Source of the DNA: Pseudoxanthomonas suwonensis
GTDB lineage: Bacteria > Pseudomonadota > Gammaproteobacteria > Xanthomonadales > Xanthomonadaceae
Reading direction: 5' to 3'
Length of the DNA stretch: 64,000 nt
Assembly (NCBI GenBank): GCA_003240695.1
Contig: QFNC01000005.1
Location: 1 to 64,000, forward strand
Part shown: piece by piece, positions 44,129 through 53,436 of the stretch
Numbering within the stretch: position 1 is the first letter of the stretch
Layout: each line of letters begins with the position of its first letter
Notes under the pieces: model-generated
Database searches by the model: none
The model's input: the letters and a program-made list of their open reading frames with translations, nothing else
What the model was told of the DNA's origin: nothing
Position numbers and translations under genes: made by a program

Positions 44129-46885
44129 GTGTCCAGCGACGCTTCCTCCGCATCCCCAGCCGCCTACGATCCCCGCAGCACCGAAGCCGAGGCCCAGCGT
44201 TTCTGGACCGAGACCGGCGCGTTCACCGTGGATGAAAGCTCGACCAGGCCGAAGTACTACTGCCTGTCGATGCTGCCGTACCCGTCCGGCGCGCTGCACA
44301 TGGGCCACGTGCGCAACTACACCATCGGCGATGTCATCAGCCGGCACAAGCGCATGACCGGCCACAACGTGCTGCAGCCGATGGGCTGGGATGCGTTCGG
44401 GTTGCCGGCCGAGAATGCGGCGATCAGGCACGGTACCGCCCCGGCGGCGTGGACCTACGCCAACATCGCGCACATGCGCACGCAGTTGCAGGCGCTGGGC
44501 TACGCGATCGACTGGAGCCGCGAATTCGCCACCTGTTCGCCCGACTACTACGTGCACGAGCAGCGCATGTTCGTGCGGCTGATGAAGAAAGGCCTGGCCT
44601 ACCGCAGGAACGCGGTGGTGAACTGGGATCCGGTGGACCAGACCGTACTGGCCAACGAGCAGGTCATCGATGGCCGTGGCTGGCGCAGCGGCGCGGTGGT
44701 CGAGAAACGCGAGATCCCGCAGTGGTTTCTGCGCATCACCGATTACGCGCAGGAATTGCTGGATGGTCTGGACACGCTGGACGGCTGGCCGGATTCGGTG
44801 AAGACCATGCAACGCAACTGGATCGGCCGCAGCGAAGGGCTGGAGATCCAGTTCCGCGTGGAGGGCGTGGAGGAGCCTCTCAGCGTGTTCACCACCCGTC
44901 CGGACACGCTGATGGGTGTCACCTTCCTCAGCATCGCCGGCGAGCATCCGCTGGCGCTGCAGGCAGCGCAGGACAACCCCGAGCTGGCCGCCTTCCTGGC
45001 CGAGCTGAAACAGGGTGGCGTGTCCGAAGCCGAGCTGGAAACGCAGGAAAAACGCGGCATGGCCACCGGCCAGTGGGCGGTGCACCCGGTCACCGGCGAG
45101 GACGTGCCGATCTACGTGGCCAATTTCGTGCTGATGGGCTACGGCACCGGTGCGGTGATGGGGGTGCCGGCGCACGACCAGCGCGACTGGGAATTCGCCA
45201 AGGCCTACGGCCTGCCGCTGAAACCGGTGATCGTGCCGCTGGCGGTGCGCGATGCACTGGGCGAGATCACCGTGGACGTGCAGCACCATGCCGATCCGAT
45301 GCAGGTGGCACTGGGCAAGCAAGCCGCGCTGGACGTGTACGACACCGATGCCGCGGTGGCGGTGGTGCAGGACTACCTGCGCAGCATCGAGGACACCGGT
45401 GCCTACACCGAGCGCGGTTTCCTGATCAACTCCGACGAATACAACGGCATGGATTACGATGCCGCATTCAACGCACTGGCGGCCAAGTTCGAGGCGGAGG
45501 GCCGTGGCCAGCGCCGGGTGAATTTCCGCCTGCGCGATTGGGGTGTCAGCCGGCAGCGCTACTGGGGCTGCCCGATTCCGGTGATTTATTGCGACGCCTG
45601 CGGCGCGGTGCCGGTGCCCGAGGACCAGTTGCCGGTGCGGCTGCCCGAGGACGTGGCCGATGCCTTCAGCACGCCCGGCGCGGTGGTCAGCCCGATCAAG
45701 TCCGACCCGGACTGGCGCAGGACCACCTGCCCGCAGTGCGGCGGGCCGGCCGAACGCGAAACCGACACCTTCGACACCTTCATGGAGTCCAGCTGGTACT
45801 ACGCCCGCTATGCCTGTCCTGGCGCGGCCGACATGGTGGATGCGCGCGCCAACCACTGGTTGCCGGTGGACCAGTACATCGGCGGGATCGAGCACGCCAT
45901 CCTGCACCTGATGTACTTCCGCTTCTACCACAAGTTGCTGCGCGATGCGGGGCTGGTGGCCAGCGACGAACCGGCATCGCGGCTGCTGACCCAAGGCATG
46001 GTGATCGCCGACACCTACTACCGCGAGCATGCCAACGGCAGCCGCGAATGGATCCATCCCGATGCCGTGGAGCTGCAGCGCGACGAGCGCGGCCAGCTGA
46101 CCGGCGCGGTGCTCAAGGCCGACGGCAAACCGGTGCTGGTCGGCGGTACCGAGAAGATGTCGAAGTCGAAGAACAACGGCGTCGACCCGCAGGCGATGGT
46201 GCAGAAGTACGGCGCCGACACCGTGCGCCTGTTCTCGATGTTCGCCGCGCCGCCGGAGCAGTCGCTGGAATGGAACGAGGCCGGCGTGGACGGCATGGCC
46301 CGCTTCCTGCGCCGGCTGTGGCGCGACGTGACCACGCATGCCAGCCAGCCGGACCATCCGCCGGTCGATCCGGCAGCGCTGGATGCCGGCCAGAAGGCGC
46401 TGCGCCGCCAGTTGCACGCCACTATCCAGAAGGTCGGCGACGACTACGCACGCCGCTACAGCTTCAATACCGCGATTGCCGCCTGCATGGAGCTGCTGAA
46501 CGCGCTGGGCAAGTTCACCGATGCCAGCGACCAGGGCCGCGCCGTGCGCCACGAAGCCTTCGAGGCGCTGGTGTTGATGCTCAATCCCATCACTCCGCAT
46601 ATCAGCCACGCGCTGTGGCAGGTGCTGGGGCATGCGGAAACCCTGCTGGAGGACGTGCCGTTCCCGCAGGCCGATCCGGCTGCGCTGCAGCGCGATGCCA
46701 TCACCCTGGCGGTGCAGGTCAACGGCAAGCTGCGCGGCACCATCGACGCGCCGGTGGACGCCTCGCGCGACGCGCTGGAAGCCGCCGCTCTGGCCGAGCC
46801 GGGCGTGGCGAAATTCCTGGAAGGGCAGACGGTGCGCAAGGTGATCGTGGTGCCGGGCAAGATCGTCAACATCGTGGCCGGCTGA
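44129..46885 (+). CDS. leuS: Leucyl-tRNA synthetase
   Basis: 918 aa class I synthetase that charges tRNA-Leu. Landmarks: [21 protein letters not shown] (HIGH motif), [17 protein letters not shown], an editing (CP1) domain with [11 protein letters not shown] and [10 protein letters not shown], and [13 protein letters not shown] (KMSKS motif). The C-terminal tRNA-binding end closes with [14 protein letters not shown]. Translation begins at GTG (44129). It heads the leuS-lptE-holA-nadD-rsfS-rlmH cluster known from E. coli. The length is slightly above E. coli LeuS. Confidence 0.98.
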   Translation: MSSDASSASPAAYDPRSTEAEAQRFWTETGAFTVDESSTRPKYYCLSMLPYPSGALHMGHVRNYTIGDVISRHKRMTGHNVLQPMGWDAFGLPAENAAIRHGTAPAAWTYANIAHMRTQLQALGYAIDWSREFATCSPDYYVHEQRMFVRLMKKGLAYRRNAVVNWDPVDQTVLANEQVIDGRGWRSGAVVEKREIPQWFLRITDYAQELLDGLDTLDGWPDSVKTMQRNWIGRSEGLEIQFRVEGVEEPLSVFTTRPDTLMGVTFLSIAGEHPLALQAAQDNPELAAFLAELKQGGVSEAELETQEKRGMATGQWAVHPVTGEDVPIYVANFVLMGYGTGAVMGVPAHDQRDWEFAKAYGLPLKPVIVPLAVRDALGEITVDVQHHADPMQVALGKQAALDVYDTDAAVAVVQDYLRSIEDTGAYTERGFLINSDEYNGMDYDAAFNALAAKFEAEGRGQRRVNFRLRDWGVSRQRYWGCPIPVIYCDACGAVPVPEDQLPVRLPEDVADAFSTPGAVVSPIKSDPDWRRTTCPQCGGPAERETDTFDTFMESSWYYARYACPGAADMVDARANHWLPVDQYIGGIEHAILHLMYFRFYHKLLRDAGLVASDEPASRLLTQGMVIADTYYREHANGSREWIHPDAVELQRDERGQLTGAVLKADGKPVLVGGTEKMSKSKNNGVDPQAMVQKYGADTVRLFSMFAAPPEQSLEWNEAGVDGMARFLRRLWRDVTTHASQPDHPPVDPAALDAGQKALRRQLHATIQKVGDDYARRYSFNTAIAACMELLNALGKFTDASDQGRAVRHEAFEALVLMLNPITPHISHALWQVLGHAETLLEDVPFPQADPAALQRDAITLAVQVNGKLRGTIDAPVDASRDALEAAALAEPGVAKFLEGQTVRKVIVVPGKIVNIVAG

Positions 46886-46931
46886 ACGATACGCGCTTGC
46901 CGCCGAGCCCCGCCTCCGCCAGACTTTGCCC

Positions 46932-47480
46932 ATGATCAAGCCCGCCATCCTGTTCTGTGCCGCCGTGCTGCTGTCCGCCTGCGGCTTCCACTTGCGCAAT
47001 GCCCTGGTGCTGCCGACCGACCTCGGGCCGGTGCGGGTGGTGTCGCCTGATCCGTACAGCCCGCTGGCCAGCCAGCTGGAACGCGCATTGGAGGGCGTCG
47101 GCGCGCAGGTCGCGCCGGCACCGCCGGCCGACACCGCGCTGACCGACGCGCCGCCGGTGGCCACGCTCGGCATCGTCCAGGAACGCTGGGGCGATCTGCC
47201 CATCGCGGTGGATGCCGAGGGCCGCGCGCAGGAATACACGCTGCGCTATGCGGTCATCTTCAACCTGAAGAATGCCGACGGCAGCGTGGTGGTGCCAGAC
47301 CAGTCGATCGAACTGGGCCGCGACTACGTGGTGCCGCCAACCGACTCGCTGGGCAGCGCCAGCGAGCGCGAAATGCTGACCCGTGAAATGCGCCGCGACA
47401 TGGTGGCCACGGTACTGCGCCGCATCGATGCGGTGGTGAAATCCGACACGCCCACCTCGCACAGCCAGCAATCGCCGTGA
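46932..47480 (+). CDS. lptE: LPS-assembly lipoprotein LptE
   Basis: 182 aa lipoprotein. The signal peptide ends at the lipobox LLSAC (Cys about 17), followed by GFHLRNALVLP, the standard LptE start. LptE plugs LptD in the outer membrane to insert lipopolysaccharide. The body has alternating strands and an ALERALEG helix, ending in a helix with REMRRDMVATVLRRI. It sits 46 bp after leuS and 16 bp before holA, its usual position. Confidence 0.95.
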   Translation: MIKPAILFCAAVLLSACGFHLRNALVLPTDLGPVRVVSPDPYSPLASQLERALEGVGAQVAPAPPADTALTDAPPVATLGIVQERWGDLPIAVDAEGRAQEYTLRYAVIFNLKNADGSVVVPDQSIELGRDYVVPPTDSLGSASEREMLTREMRRDMVATVLRRIDAVVKSDTPTSHSQQSP

Positions 47481-47496
47481 CCGGGCGGGCGCCCTC

Positions 47497-48528
47497 GTGG
47501 AGCTGACCCCCGAGCGGCTGACCGCGCAACTGGCCGCTGAGCCGCTGCGCCCGGCCTACCTGATCGCCGGACCGGAACTGCTGCGGGTGCTTGAAGCGGC
47601 CGATGCGGTGCGCAGCGCTGCACGCGCCCAAGGCGTGGATGGACGCGAGGTGTTCGAAGCCGACGCGCGCAGTTTCGATTGGGGCGTGGTGTCGGCCAGT
47701 TTCGCCGCGCCCGGCCTGTTCGCCAGCCGCCGCCTGATCGACATCCGTCTGCCCACCGGCAAGCCGGGCAAGGACGGGGCGGAGCTGATCAAGCAGTTCT
47801 GTGGCGACCCGCCGCCGGATGTGACCCTGCTCATCACCGCCGGCGATTGGAGCAAGCAGCACGCCGGTGCCTGGAGCGAGGCGGTGGCTCGCGTCGGTCA
47901 CCTGGCCGTGGCCTGGGCGGTAAAGCCGCACGAGCTGGTGGACTGGATCGAGCGCCGCCTGCGCCAGCGCGGCCTGACGGCCGACCACGACGCGATTCAG
48001 TTGCTGGCCGAGCGGGTGGATGGCAACTTGCTGGCCGCCGCGCAGGAAATCGACAAACTGGCCTTGCTGGCCGACGGCCAGCCGCTGGATGCCGGGCGGA
48101 TGCAGGCACTGGTGGCGGATGCGGCCCGCTTCGACGTGTTCCGGTTGACGGATGCCACCCTGAACGGCCAGGCCGCGCTGGCGGCGCGCATGCTGGCCGG
48201 CCTGCGCGGCGAGGGCGAAGCGGTGCCGGCCCTGCTGGGCATGGTGGTGATGGAACTGCAGCGTGCCGCGCGGCTGGCCCAGGTGCAGGCGCAAGGCGGC
48301 AATCTGGTCGGCGAATTCCGCGCGCAGCGCATCTGGGACAGCAAGCAGCCGGCCTACCGCCGCGCCTTGCAGCGGCATCCGCTGTCGCGCTGGGAACAGT
48401 TCGTGGCGGAAGCCGGGCGCATCGACCGCATCGCCAAGGGCCGCGGTCACGGCGATGCCTGGCAGCGGCTGGAACGCCTGCTGCTGGCGGTGGCCGATGC
48501 CAGGGCGGCCGCACTGCTGGCGGCCTGA
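47497..48528 (+). CDS. holA: DNA polymerase III delta subunit
   Basis: 343 aa clamp-loader subunit that opens the sliding clamp. PAYLIAGPELLRVLEAADAV is the AAA-like N-terminus without a functional Walker motif. FSFDxG-type beta-clamp contact residues, ELIKQFCGDPPPDVTLLITAG and a C-terminal helical domain with LRGEGEAVPALLGMVVMELQ fit the family. The start is a GTG at 47497. It follows lptE and is followed by nadD after 3 bp. Length is normal. Confidence 0.95.
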   Translation: MELTPERLTAQLAAEPLRPAYLIAGPELLRVLEAADAVRSAARAQGVDGREVFEADARSFDWGVVSASFAAPGLFASRRLIDIRLPTGKPGKDGAELIKQFCGDPPPDVTLLITAGDWSKQHAGAWSEAVARVGHLAVAWAVKPHELVDWIERRLRQRGLTADHDAIQLLAERVDGNLLAAAQEIDKLALLADGQPLDAGRMQALVADAARFDVFRLTDATLNGQAALAARMLAGLRGEGEAVPALLGMVVMELQRAARLAQVQAQGGNLVGEFRAQRIWDSKQPAYRRALQRHPLSRWEQFVAEAGRIDRIAKGRGHGDAWQRLERLLLAVADARAAALLAA

Positions 48529-48531
48529 TCG

Positions 48532-49200
48532 GTGCCGTTGCGCGTCCAGTACGGCGGCACCTTCGATCCAGTGCACAACGGCCATCTGGCAGTGGCCCGC
48601 GCGGCCCGCGACGCGCTGGATGCAGTCATCTGGCTGATGCCGGCGCACGACCCGCCGCACAAGGGCCCGACCAGCGCCACCGCCCGCCAGCGCGCGTGCA
48701 TGCTGGAACTGGCCGTGCAGGGCCAGCCGCGCCTGCAGCTCGATGACCGCGAATTGCGCCGCGACGGTCCGTCGTGGACCATCGACACACTGCGCGAGCT
48801 GCGCGGGGAGCTGGGCCCGCAGGCGCCGCTGGCGATCCTGATCGGCGCCGACAGCTTCCTGCAGCTGCCGACCTGGCGCGACTGGCAGGCGCTGACCGGC
48901 TTCGCCCACATCGTGATCGCCGAACGCCCCGGTCATCCCATCCCGGTCGATGCGCTGCCGGCGCCGCTGCAGGTCTTCGCCGCCGGTCGCTGGCTGTGCG
49001 ATGCCCCATCCCTGCAGGCCAATCCGGCTGGCGGGTTGTATCGTCTGGCATTGCCGCTGCGCCCGGAATCGGCCACCGCCATCCGCCATCGCATCGCCGA
49101 CGGCCGGCCGTGGCAGCAGGATGTCCCCACCGCCGTGGCCGAGTACATCGTCCGGCACGGCCTGTACCGATCACGGCATGCCGAAGCCGCATCGCTATAA
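48532..49200 (+). CDS. nadD: Nicotinate-nucleotide adenylyltransferase
   Basis: 222 aa nucleotidyltransferase that joins NaMN and ATP to deamido-NAD. YGGTFDPVHNGHLAVARA contains the (H/T)xGH nucleotide-binding motif. Further marks are MPAHDPPHKGPTSATA, WTIDTLRELR, ILIGADSFLQLPTWRDW and the C-terminal SATAIRHRIADG (ISxT-type motif). The start is GTG at 48532, 3 bp after the holA stop. With nadC at 6536 it covers two steps of NAD synthesis in this window. Confidence 0.96.
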   Translation: MPLRVQYGGTFDPVHNGHLAVARAARDALDAVIWLMPAHDPPHKGPTSATARQRACMLELAVQGQPRLQLDDRELRRDGPSWTIDTLRELRGELGPQAPLAILIGADSFLQLPTWRDWQALTGFAHIVIAERPGHPIPVDALPAPLQVFAAGRWLCDAPSLQANPAGGLYRLALPLRPESATAIRHRIADGRPWQQDVPTAVAEYIVRHGLYRSRHAEAASL

Positions 49201-49229
49201 TCCGCCCCAAACCACCGGATGCCACCCGT

Positions 49230-49664
49230 TTGAGCAAGCCCGCCCAGATCATCAAGACCCAGTTGCCCAAGCCGCCGCCGCCGGTGGACGCGATCCTGAA
49301 AACCGTGCATGCCGCCGTGGCCGAGCTGAAGGCCAACGACGTCACCGAGCTGGACGTTCGCGGCAAGAGCAGTGTGTGCGATTACATGGTGATCGCCTCC
49401 GGCACCTCCACCCGCCACGTGAAATCCATCGCCGACGAGGTGGTGAAGTTCGCCAAGCAGCTGGACGTGATGCCGCTGGGTGTGGAAGGCGAGCGCGAGG
49501 CCGAATGGGTGTTGGTGGACCTGGGCGACGTGATCGTGCACGTCATGCTGCCGCGGGTGCGCGAGTTCTACGCGCTGGAGCGGCTGTGGACGGTGGGCGA
49601 CCAGCCGCCCGAATTCGCGGATGACGAAGCGGCCCCGCAGCCGGATGAGCCCCCCCGCGACTGA
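49230..49664 (+). CDS. rsfS: Ribosomal silencing factor RsfS
   Basis: 144 aa starting at TTG (49230), which gives the xanthomonad N-terminus SKPAQIIKTQLP. The conserved core is DVTELDVRGKSSVCDYMVIASG, TSTRHVKSIADEVV and DLGDVIVHVMLPRVREFYALERLW. RsfS binds uL14 on the large subunit and blocks subunit joining when nutrients fall. The tail is acidic. It follows nadD by 29 bp and precedes rlmH by 36 bp. A G/C-rich stem (about 49667-49689) lies between rsfS and rlmH. Confidence 0.94.
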   Translation: MSKPAQIIKTQLPKPPPPVDAILKTVHAAVAELKANDVTELDVRGKSSVCDYMVIASGTSTRHVKSIADEVVKFAKQLDVMPLGVEGEREAEWVLVDLGDVIVHVMLPRVREFYALERLWTVGDQPPEFADDEAAPQPDEPPRD

Positions 49665-49700
49665 CCGCAGCGCGCCACGGCGCGGCTGCTGCACCCTAAG

Positions 49701-50171
49701 ATGAAAGCCCGCCTGATCGCCGTCGGCGAGCGTCCGCCCGGTTGGGTGGCCGAGGGATTCGCCGAATACCGCAAGCGCCTGTCGCACTGGCTGCCGCTGG
49801 AGCTGGTGGAAGTGGCGCCGGGTCTGCGCGGCCGCCAGCGCGACACCGCCCGTGCCATCCAGGACGAGGGCGCCCGCGTGCTGGCGGCCATTCCGGCCTC
49901 CGCGCATGTGCTGTTGCTGGATGGAACCGGCAAGCCGTGGAGCTCCGAGCAACTCGCGCAGCAGCTGCAGCACTGGCGCATGCTGGGGCAGGATCTGGCG
50001 CTGGTGATCGGCGGCCCGGAAGGCCATGCGGCAGCGGTGCGTGCCCGTGCCGACGCCGTCTGGTCGCTGGGGCCGTTGACCCTGCCGCACATGCTGGTGC
50101 GGCTGCTGGTGGCCGAGCAGCTGTTCCGGGCTGCGGCCATGCTGGCCAACCACCCTTATCACCGTCCCTGA
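49701..50171 (+). CDS. rlmH: 23S rRNA (pseudouridine1915-N3)-methyltransferase RlmH
   Basis: 156 aa SPOUT methyltransferase that methylates pseudouridine 1915 of 23S rRNA. MKARLIAVGERPPGWVAEGFAEY at the start, LLLDGTGKPWSSEQLA and VIGGPEGHAAAV form the knotted AdoMet-binding site. LPHMLVRLLVAEQLFRAAAML ends with HPYHRP, the standard RlmH C-terminus. It is the last gene of the leuS cluster. Length is normal for the family. Confidence 0.97.
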   Translation: MKARLIAVGERPPGWVAEGFAEYRKRLSHWLPLELVEVAPGLRGRQRDTARAIQDEGARVLAAIPASAHVLLLDGTGKPWSSEQLAQQLQHWRMLGQDLALVIGGPEGHAAAVRARADAVWSLGPLTLPHMLVRLLVAEQLFRAAAMLANHPYHRP

Positions 50172-50214
50172 ATGCATTCTGTCCGGAAAGCGGGCTCGGC
50201 TTCGTTTTAATACT

Positions 50215-50235
50215 CTATTCACAAAAGTAGAATAG
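50215..50235. promoter_or_regulatory. A/T-rich inverted repeat upstream of an unknown gene
   Basis: CTATTC and GAATAG form perfect 6 bp arms around a 9-base A-rich spacer in a region far richer in A/T than its surroundings (TTTTAATACTCTATTCACAA). It lies 63 bp before the ATG at 50298. TAATAC immediately before it may be a -10 element, so the repeat could be an operator near the start of transcription. Confidence 0.35.
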
Positions 50236-50297
50236 GCACCATTCTCCGCTGCCGGATGGCAGCCCGATCCATCCCCCCGTTTTCCAGGACAGATGTC

Positions 50298-50711
50298 ATG
50301 AACACCACAGTGTCTTTGGCCCGTGGCGATGCCGCGGACCGTCTGCTGGCCGGCCTGTTGCCTGCTCGCCACGTCGCCGACGACGACAATCCCGCATCCC
50401 GACCGGCATCGATGGCGCGCTATCTGGTGCGCGAGGCCGACAGCCGCTTCCGCATCCTGCAGCGCCTGTACGACGGCGCCGTGCCGGCCTGCATCCGCAC
50501 GCAGATCCGCGAGCAACTGCTGGCCGACGTGTGCATCTGGAGCGATTCGCCGGTTGGTCGCGGTCCGTGGCCGCGTAGCAGCGAACTGACCCGCGGCGAC
50601 CTGCTCGCCTTCGCCACCGAGCTGCAACGGCTTGCCGACAATGGCCCGCTGCAATCGGTGCTGCAGGACGTGGCCGAGATCGTGTTTTCCCGCGCAAGGG
50701 CGCCGGACTGA
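50298..50711 (+). CDS. Unknown small cytoplasmic protein
   Basis: 137 aa, not recognised. It is helical, without signal peptide or membrane segment. Features are an Ala/Leu-rich N-terminal stretch (ADRLLAGLLPARHVA), a basic amphipathic middle (ARYLVREADSRFRILQRLYDGA) and a TRGDLLAFATELQRLADNG stretch near the end. The frame is open to 50256, but the ATG at 50298 starts a good codon run. It has its own A/T-rich upstream region with an inverted repeat and is followed by a hairpin before the convergent tonB gene. Confidence 0.6.
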   Translation: MNTTVSLARGDAADRLLAGLLPARHVADDDNPASRPASMARYLVREADSRFRILQRLYDGAVPACIRTQIREQLLADVCIWSDSPVGRGPWPRSSELTRGDLLAFATELQRLADNGPLQSVLQDVAEIVFSRARAPD

Positions 50712-50721
50712 CGGTTCACCG

Positions 50722-50745
50722 ATCCGGCCGTCCGTGGCGCCGGAT
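50722..50745. terminator. Hairpin between convergent unknown gene and tonB
   Basis: ATCCGGC and GCCGGAT pair as a 7 bp stem with a 10-base loop, 10 bp after the stop of the unknown gene. No T run follows on either strand, so it is a weak terminator candidate for both converging transcripts. Confidence 0.35.
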
Positions 50746-50837
50746 TCGATGGAGATGTGCGCTTTGCCGGGCTTTCCACGTGATTGTCCATGCCCGCCGA
50801 AGGCCGGATGCCCGGCCACCGGCAGTCGGAGCTGCGC

Positions 50838-51563
50838 TCAGTCCAGCCGGAAGTCGATCGGCACGATGCCGATCGCCTGCACCGCCGTGCCGTTGCGCAT
50901 GGCCGGGGCGAAACGCCAGGTTTTCAGCACATGGCGCCGTGCCACCTCGTCGAGGCGCCGGTTGCCGCTGCTGCGGTGGATGTCCACCTGCAGCGGCTTG
51001 CCATCCACGTCCACCAGCACCTTCAGCTGCACGGTGCCCTGCACGCCCTGGGCAATCAGATCGCGCGTGTAGGGCGGTGCCGGTGCACTGGCGTATTGCA
51101 GGCTGACGCCTTCGATCGGACCTGCACTGACCGCATCGCCGGTCGCGATGTCCGTCGTTTCGCCGGTGACGGCTTCAAACGGCAATCCGAATACCGGTTC
51201 TTCCGCCACGTCCGTCTGTTCGGTTGCTTGAACGGCCGTGGTGGTCGTCTTCTCGATGACCGGCTTGTCGCGGGTCATCGGCACCACGTCGGGTTTCGTT
51301 TTCCCGATGTGCGCCGGTTCGGGTGGCGGCGCCGGCGGAGGCGGCTTCGGCTTGGACAGGTCGAACACCACCATCGGTGGCTTGGGAATCGTCGGCATCG
51401 GCAAATCGGCCGGGCGCATCAGTGCCATCAGCACCACGGCATTCAGCAGGACACAGCCGGTGATGCCCGCCACCCGGACCAAGTCGGGCTGGTTCCAGGC
51501 GCGGTGTTCTGGGTGGAACAGGTCGTGGGTGGCCGTGCGCGGGCCAGCGTGTGCGTGCACCAT
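50838..51563 (-). CDS. tonB: TonB energy-transducing protein
   Basis: 241 aa. A cytoplasmic start precedes one membrane helix (VRVAGITGCVLLNAVVLMAL, about 35-55), then a Pro-rich spacer (KPKPPPPAPPPEPAH) and a variable linker. The C-terminal TonB domain (about 170-241) has VQGTVQLKVLVDVDGKPLQVD and RHVLKTWRFAPAMRNG. TonB passes proton-motive energy to outer-membrane receptors such as the one at 12537. No exbB or exbD is adjacent. GGAGATCGAT precedes the ATG at 51563 and supports this start over 51599. Confidence 0.92.
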   Translation of the reverse strand: MVHAHAGPRTATHDLFHPEHRAWNQPDLVRVAGITGCVLLNAVVLMALMRPADLPMPTIPKPPMVVFDLSKPKPPPPAPPPEPAHIGKTKPDVVPMTRDKPVIEKTTTTAVQATEQTDVAEEPVFGLPFEAVTGETTDIATGDAVSAGPIEGVSLQYASAPAPPYTRDLIAQGVQGTVQLKVLVDVDGKPLQVDIHRSSGNRRLDEVARRHVLKTWRFAPAMRNGTAVQAIGIVPIDFRLD

Positions 51564-51986
51564 ATCGATCTCCGTGAGTGGGCCGGTGTGGACAATCAAC
51601 GTCCATGACGGAGCGACGGGGTTGCGCCGATGCCGCCGAACGCGAAAGTCATGATCGACATGCCCGAATCCATGGTGATTTGAACAGCAAAAACCGACGA
51701 CCGGTGCTGTTGGTGGTGCAGGCGGGATAAAACAAGGTTGAGCTTTTATTCCAGATCGGGTTTGTCAACGGCATCAGCCCGGATCGTCGCCATGCGGCTG
51801 CGGGTGATCCTCCGGGTCGCGCTGCAACCCGCCTTCGTCGGGATTGCGCTTCGGATGCCTGCCGTCATGCCGCGCCTCGCGGGCATCGTGCGGCTGGGTT
51901 TCGGGATAGCCGGAAGTGTCGTCGGGGCGGGCGGGTTCGCGTCGGGAGGGTTGCATCGGGAATGGCTCTGTCGAAGGGAGTCGGAT
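51564..51986. other. 423 bp gap upstream of tonB with only a doubtful small ORF
   Basis: The tonB-proximal half (about 51660-51760) is relatively A/T-rich, with GGATAAAACAAGG and GCTTTTATTCC, and probably holds the tonB promoter, though I could not fix the -35 and -10 boxes. The distal half holds the minus-strand ORF 51774-51956. No RNA gene or repeat was recognised. Confidence 0.5.
51774..51956 (-). CDS. Doubtful small hydrophilic protein
   Basis: 60 aa, rich in Asp, Pro, His and Arg (ETQPHDAREARHDGRHPK; ends PQPHGDDPG). Such small disordered ORFs occur in xanthomonads and the G/C-rich third codon positions fit a coding gene. No ribosome-binding site is seen and no homology is recalled. The gene lies 30 bp after the SIMPL gene start region on the same strand side, between it and tonB. 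It may be chance. Confidence 0.3.
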   Translation of the reverse strand: MQPSRREPARPDDTSGYPETQPHDAREARHDGRHPKRNPDEGGLQRDPEDHPQPHGDDPG

Positions 51987-52712
51987 TCAGCGTCCCAGCT
52001 CGAACATCACGTCCAAGCTGACCGACAGGGTGGTTTCGCCCGGCGATACCGCCGTTTCCTCGCCGCCGAACTTCGCGTCCATGGCCATCGCCCGCATCAT
52101 GGGAACCGGGGCGCGCGCGCCGCCGCCCTCGGAAATGCTCACGATGCGGCGCACCCCCAGGCCCAGCGATTCGGCGTACAGCCGCGCGCGTTCCTGCGCC
52201 TTGGCCAGCGCGGCCTTGCGGGCTTCGTCGTAGGCGGCATCGGGCTGGTCGATCTGGAAATGCGGGCCATTGACCTGGTTGGCGCCGCTGGCCACCAGCG
52301 CATCCAGCACCTGGCCCAGCTTGCCGATGTCGCGCACCTTCAGGTTGACGGTGTTGCTGGCTTCGTAACCGATGATGCGGGGCGGCTGGTTGTCGCGGTA
52401 GTCGTAGCGCGGATTGAGATTGATGCCGCTGGTCTGCACGTCGCGTTCGCCGATGCCGGCGGCGCGGATCGCCTTCATCACCTTGTCCATCTGCTCGGCA
52501 TTGGCGCGCATCGCGGCATTGGCGTCGGGTGCCTGGGTCACCACCCCGGTGGACAGCGTTGCCACGTCGGGCACGCGCTTGGTTTCGGCCTGCGCCGAGA
52601 CCGACAGCAGGGTGCCGTCGCTGCTGACGGCTGGTTGCTGGGCATGGGCGGTCATGGGGTGGACTCCGATGGCAAGGATGCCGGCTAGCAGCAAGGGGCG
52701 GAAGAAGGACAT
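51987..52712 (-). CDS. SIMPL (DUF541) domain exported protein
   Basis: 241 aa. The signal peptide (MSFFRPLLLAGILAIGVHPM) ends near TAHAQQ. The SIMPL/DUF541 body has LSVSAQAETKRVPDVATLSTGV, AEQMDKVMKAIRAAGIGERDVQT and SGINLNPRYDY, with KAQERARLYAESLGLGVRRI in the second half. This matches periplasmic/outer-membrane SIMPL proteins, linked to oxidative stress defence in some bacteria, but a specific role is unknown. It is divergent from maf with about 118 bp between starts. Confidence 0.88.
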   Translation of the reverse strand: MSFFRPLLLAGILAIGVHPMTAHAQQPAVSSDGTLLSVSAQAETKRVPDVATLSTGVVTQAPDANAAMRANAEQMDKVMKAIRAAGIGERDVQTSGINLNPRYDYRDNQPPRIIGYEASNTVNLKVRDIGKLGQVLDALVASGANQVNGPHFQIDQPDAAYDEARKAALAKAQERARLYAESLGLGVRRIVSISEGGGARAPVPMMRAMAMDAKFGGEETAVSPGETTLSVSLDVMFELGR

Positions 52713-52830
52713 AGCGGATCTCCTGGACAGCGTGCAGGGTGGTGCGGGGGCAGTGAACGATCCGTGAGCCGCTGCGTCGCGACGAGCCGCGATGCCCGGA
52801 ACCACACGATGCACGGGTTATGCTTCCGGG

Positions 52831-53436
52831 ATGTTGGCATTGGCTTCCCGATCTCCCCGCCGCAGCGAGCTGCTGGCGCAGCTTCGCATCCCCTTTTCGG
52901 TGCTGGATGTGCAGGTGCCCGAGCTGCGCGCTGCCGATGAAACGCCCGCCGGCTACGTGCTGCGCGTGGCCGGCGACAAGGCCCGTGCCGGGCTGGCGCA
53001 GTGTCCGCAGCCCGGTGCCTGGGTGCTGGGCGCGGATACCGAAGTGGTGCTGGACGATGCCGTGTTCGGCAAGCCGTCCGATGCCGGCGATGCCGCGCGC
53101 ATGCTGCGGCAGTTGTCCGGGCGCACGCACACGGTACTGTCGGCGGTGTGGCTGGTGAACGCCGACACGGCCTTGCATGCGTTGCATGCCTCGCAGGTGC
53201 GTGTCGCCACGCTGGACGACGCCACGATCCGCTGGTATCTGGCCAGCGGCGACTGGCAGGGCAAGGCTGGCGCGTATGCGATCCAGGGTATGGCCCAGGC
53301 ATTCATCGCGCATCTGTCGGGCAGCCAGTCCGGGGTGATGGGGCTGCCATTGCACGAAACGGCCGGACTGCTGGCACGAGCCGGACTGCTGCCGCTGCAA
53401 GCCACCGTCGGCGCCGGCGAGGCGGTTGCGGGATGA
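52831..53436 (+). CDS. maf: Maf/YhdE nucleoside triphosphate pyrophosphatase
   Basis: 201 aa. Maf proteins hydrolyse dTTP/UTP or modified NTPs to monophosphates. The start motif [17 protein letters not shown], the catalytic-base region [11 protein letters not shown], the [13 protein letters not shown] strand and [14 protein letters not shown] match the YhdE branch. The frame is open from 52792, but the ATG at 52831 is the family start. The ATGA overlap with rng reproduces the E. coli yhdE-rng-yhdP gene order. Confidence 0.93.
   Translation: MLALASRSPRRSELLAQLRIPFSVLDVQVPELRAADETPAGYVLRVAGDKARAGLAQCPQPGAWVLGADTEVVLDDAVFGKPSDAGDAARMLRQLSGRTHTVLSAVWLVNADTALHALHASQVRVATLDDATIRWYLASGDWQGKAGAYAIQGMAQAFIAHLSGSQSGVMGLPLHETAGLLARAGLLPLQATVGAGEAVAG

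Noticed and set aside
43421..47239. A 1272-codon open frame antisense to leuS and its neighbour
   Set aside because: It crosses leuS, which has HIGH and KMSKS motifs. The antisense product is His/Gln/Arg-rich with no domain.
51738..52688. A 316-codon plus-strand frame over the SIMPL gene
   Set aside because: Antisense shadow of a gene with signal peptide and DUF541 motifs.
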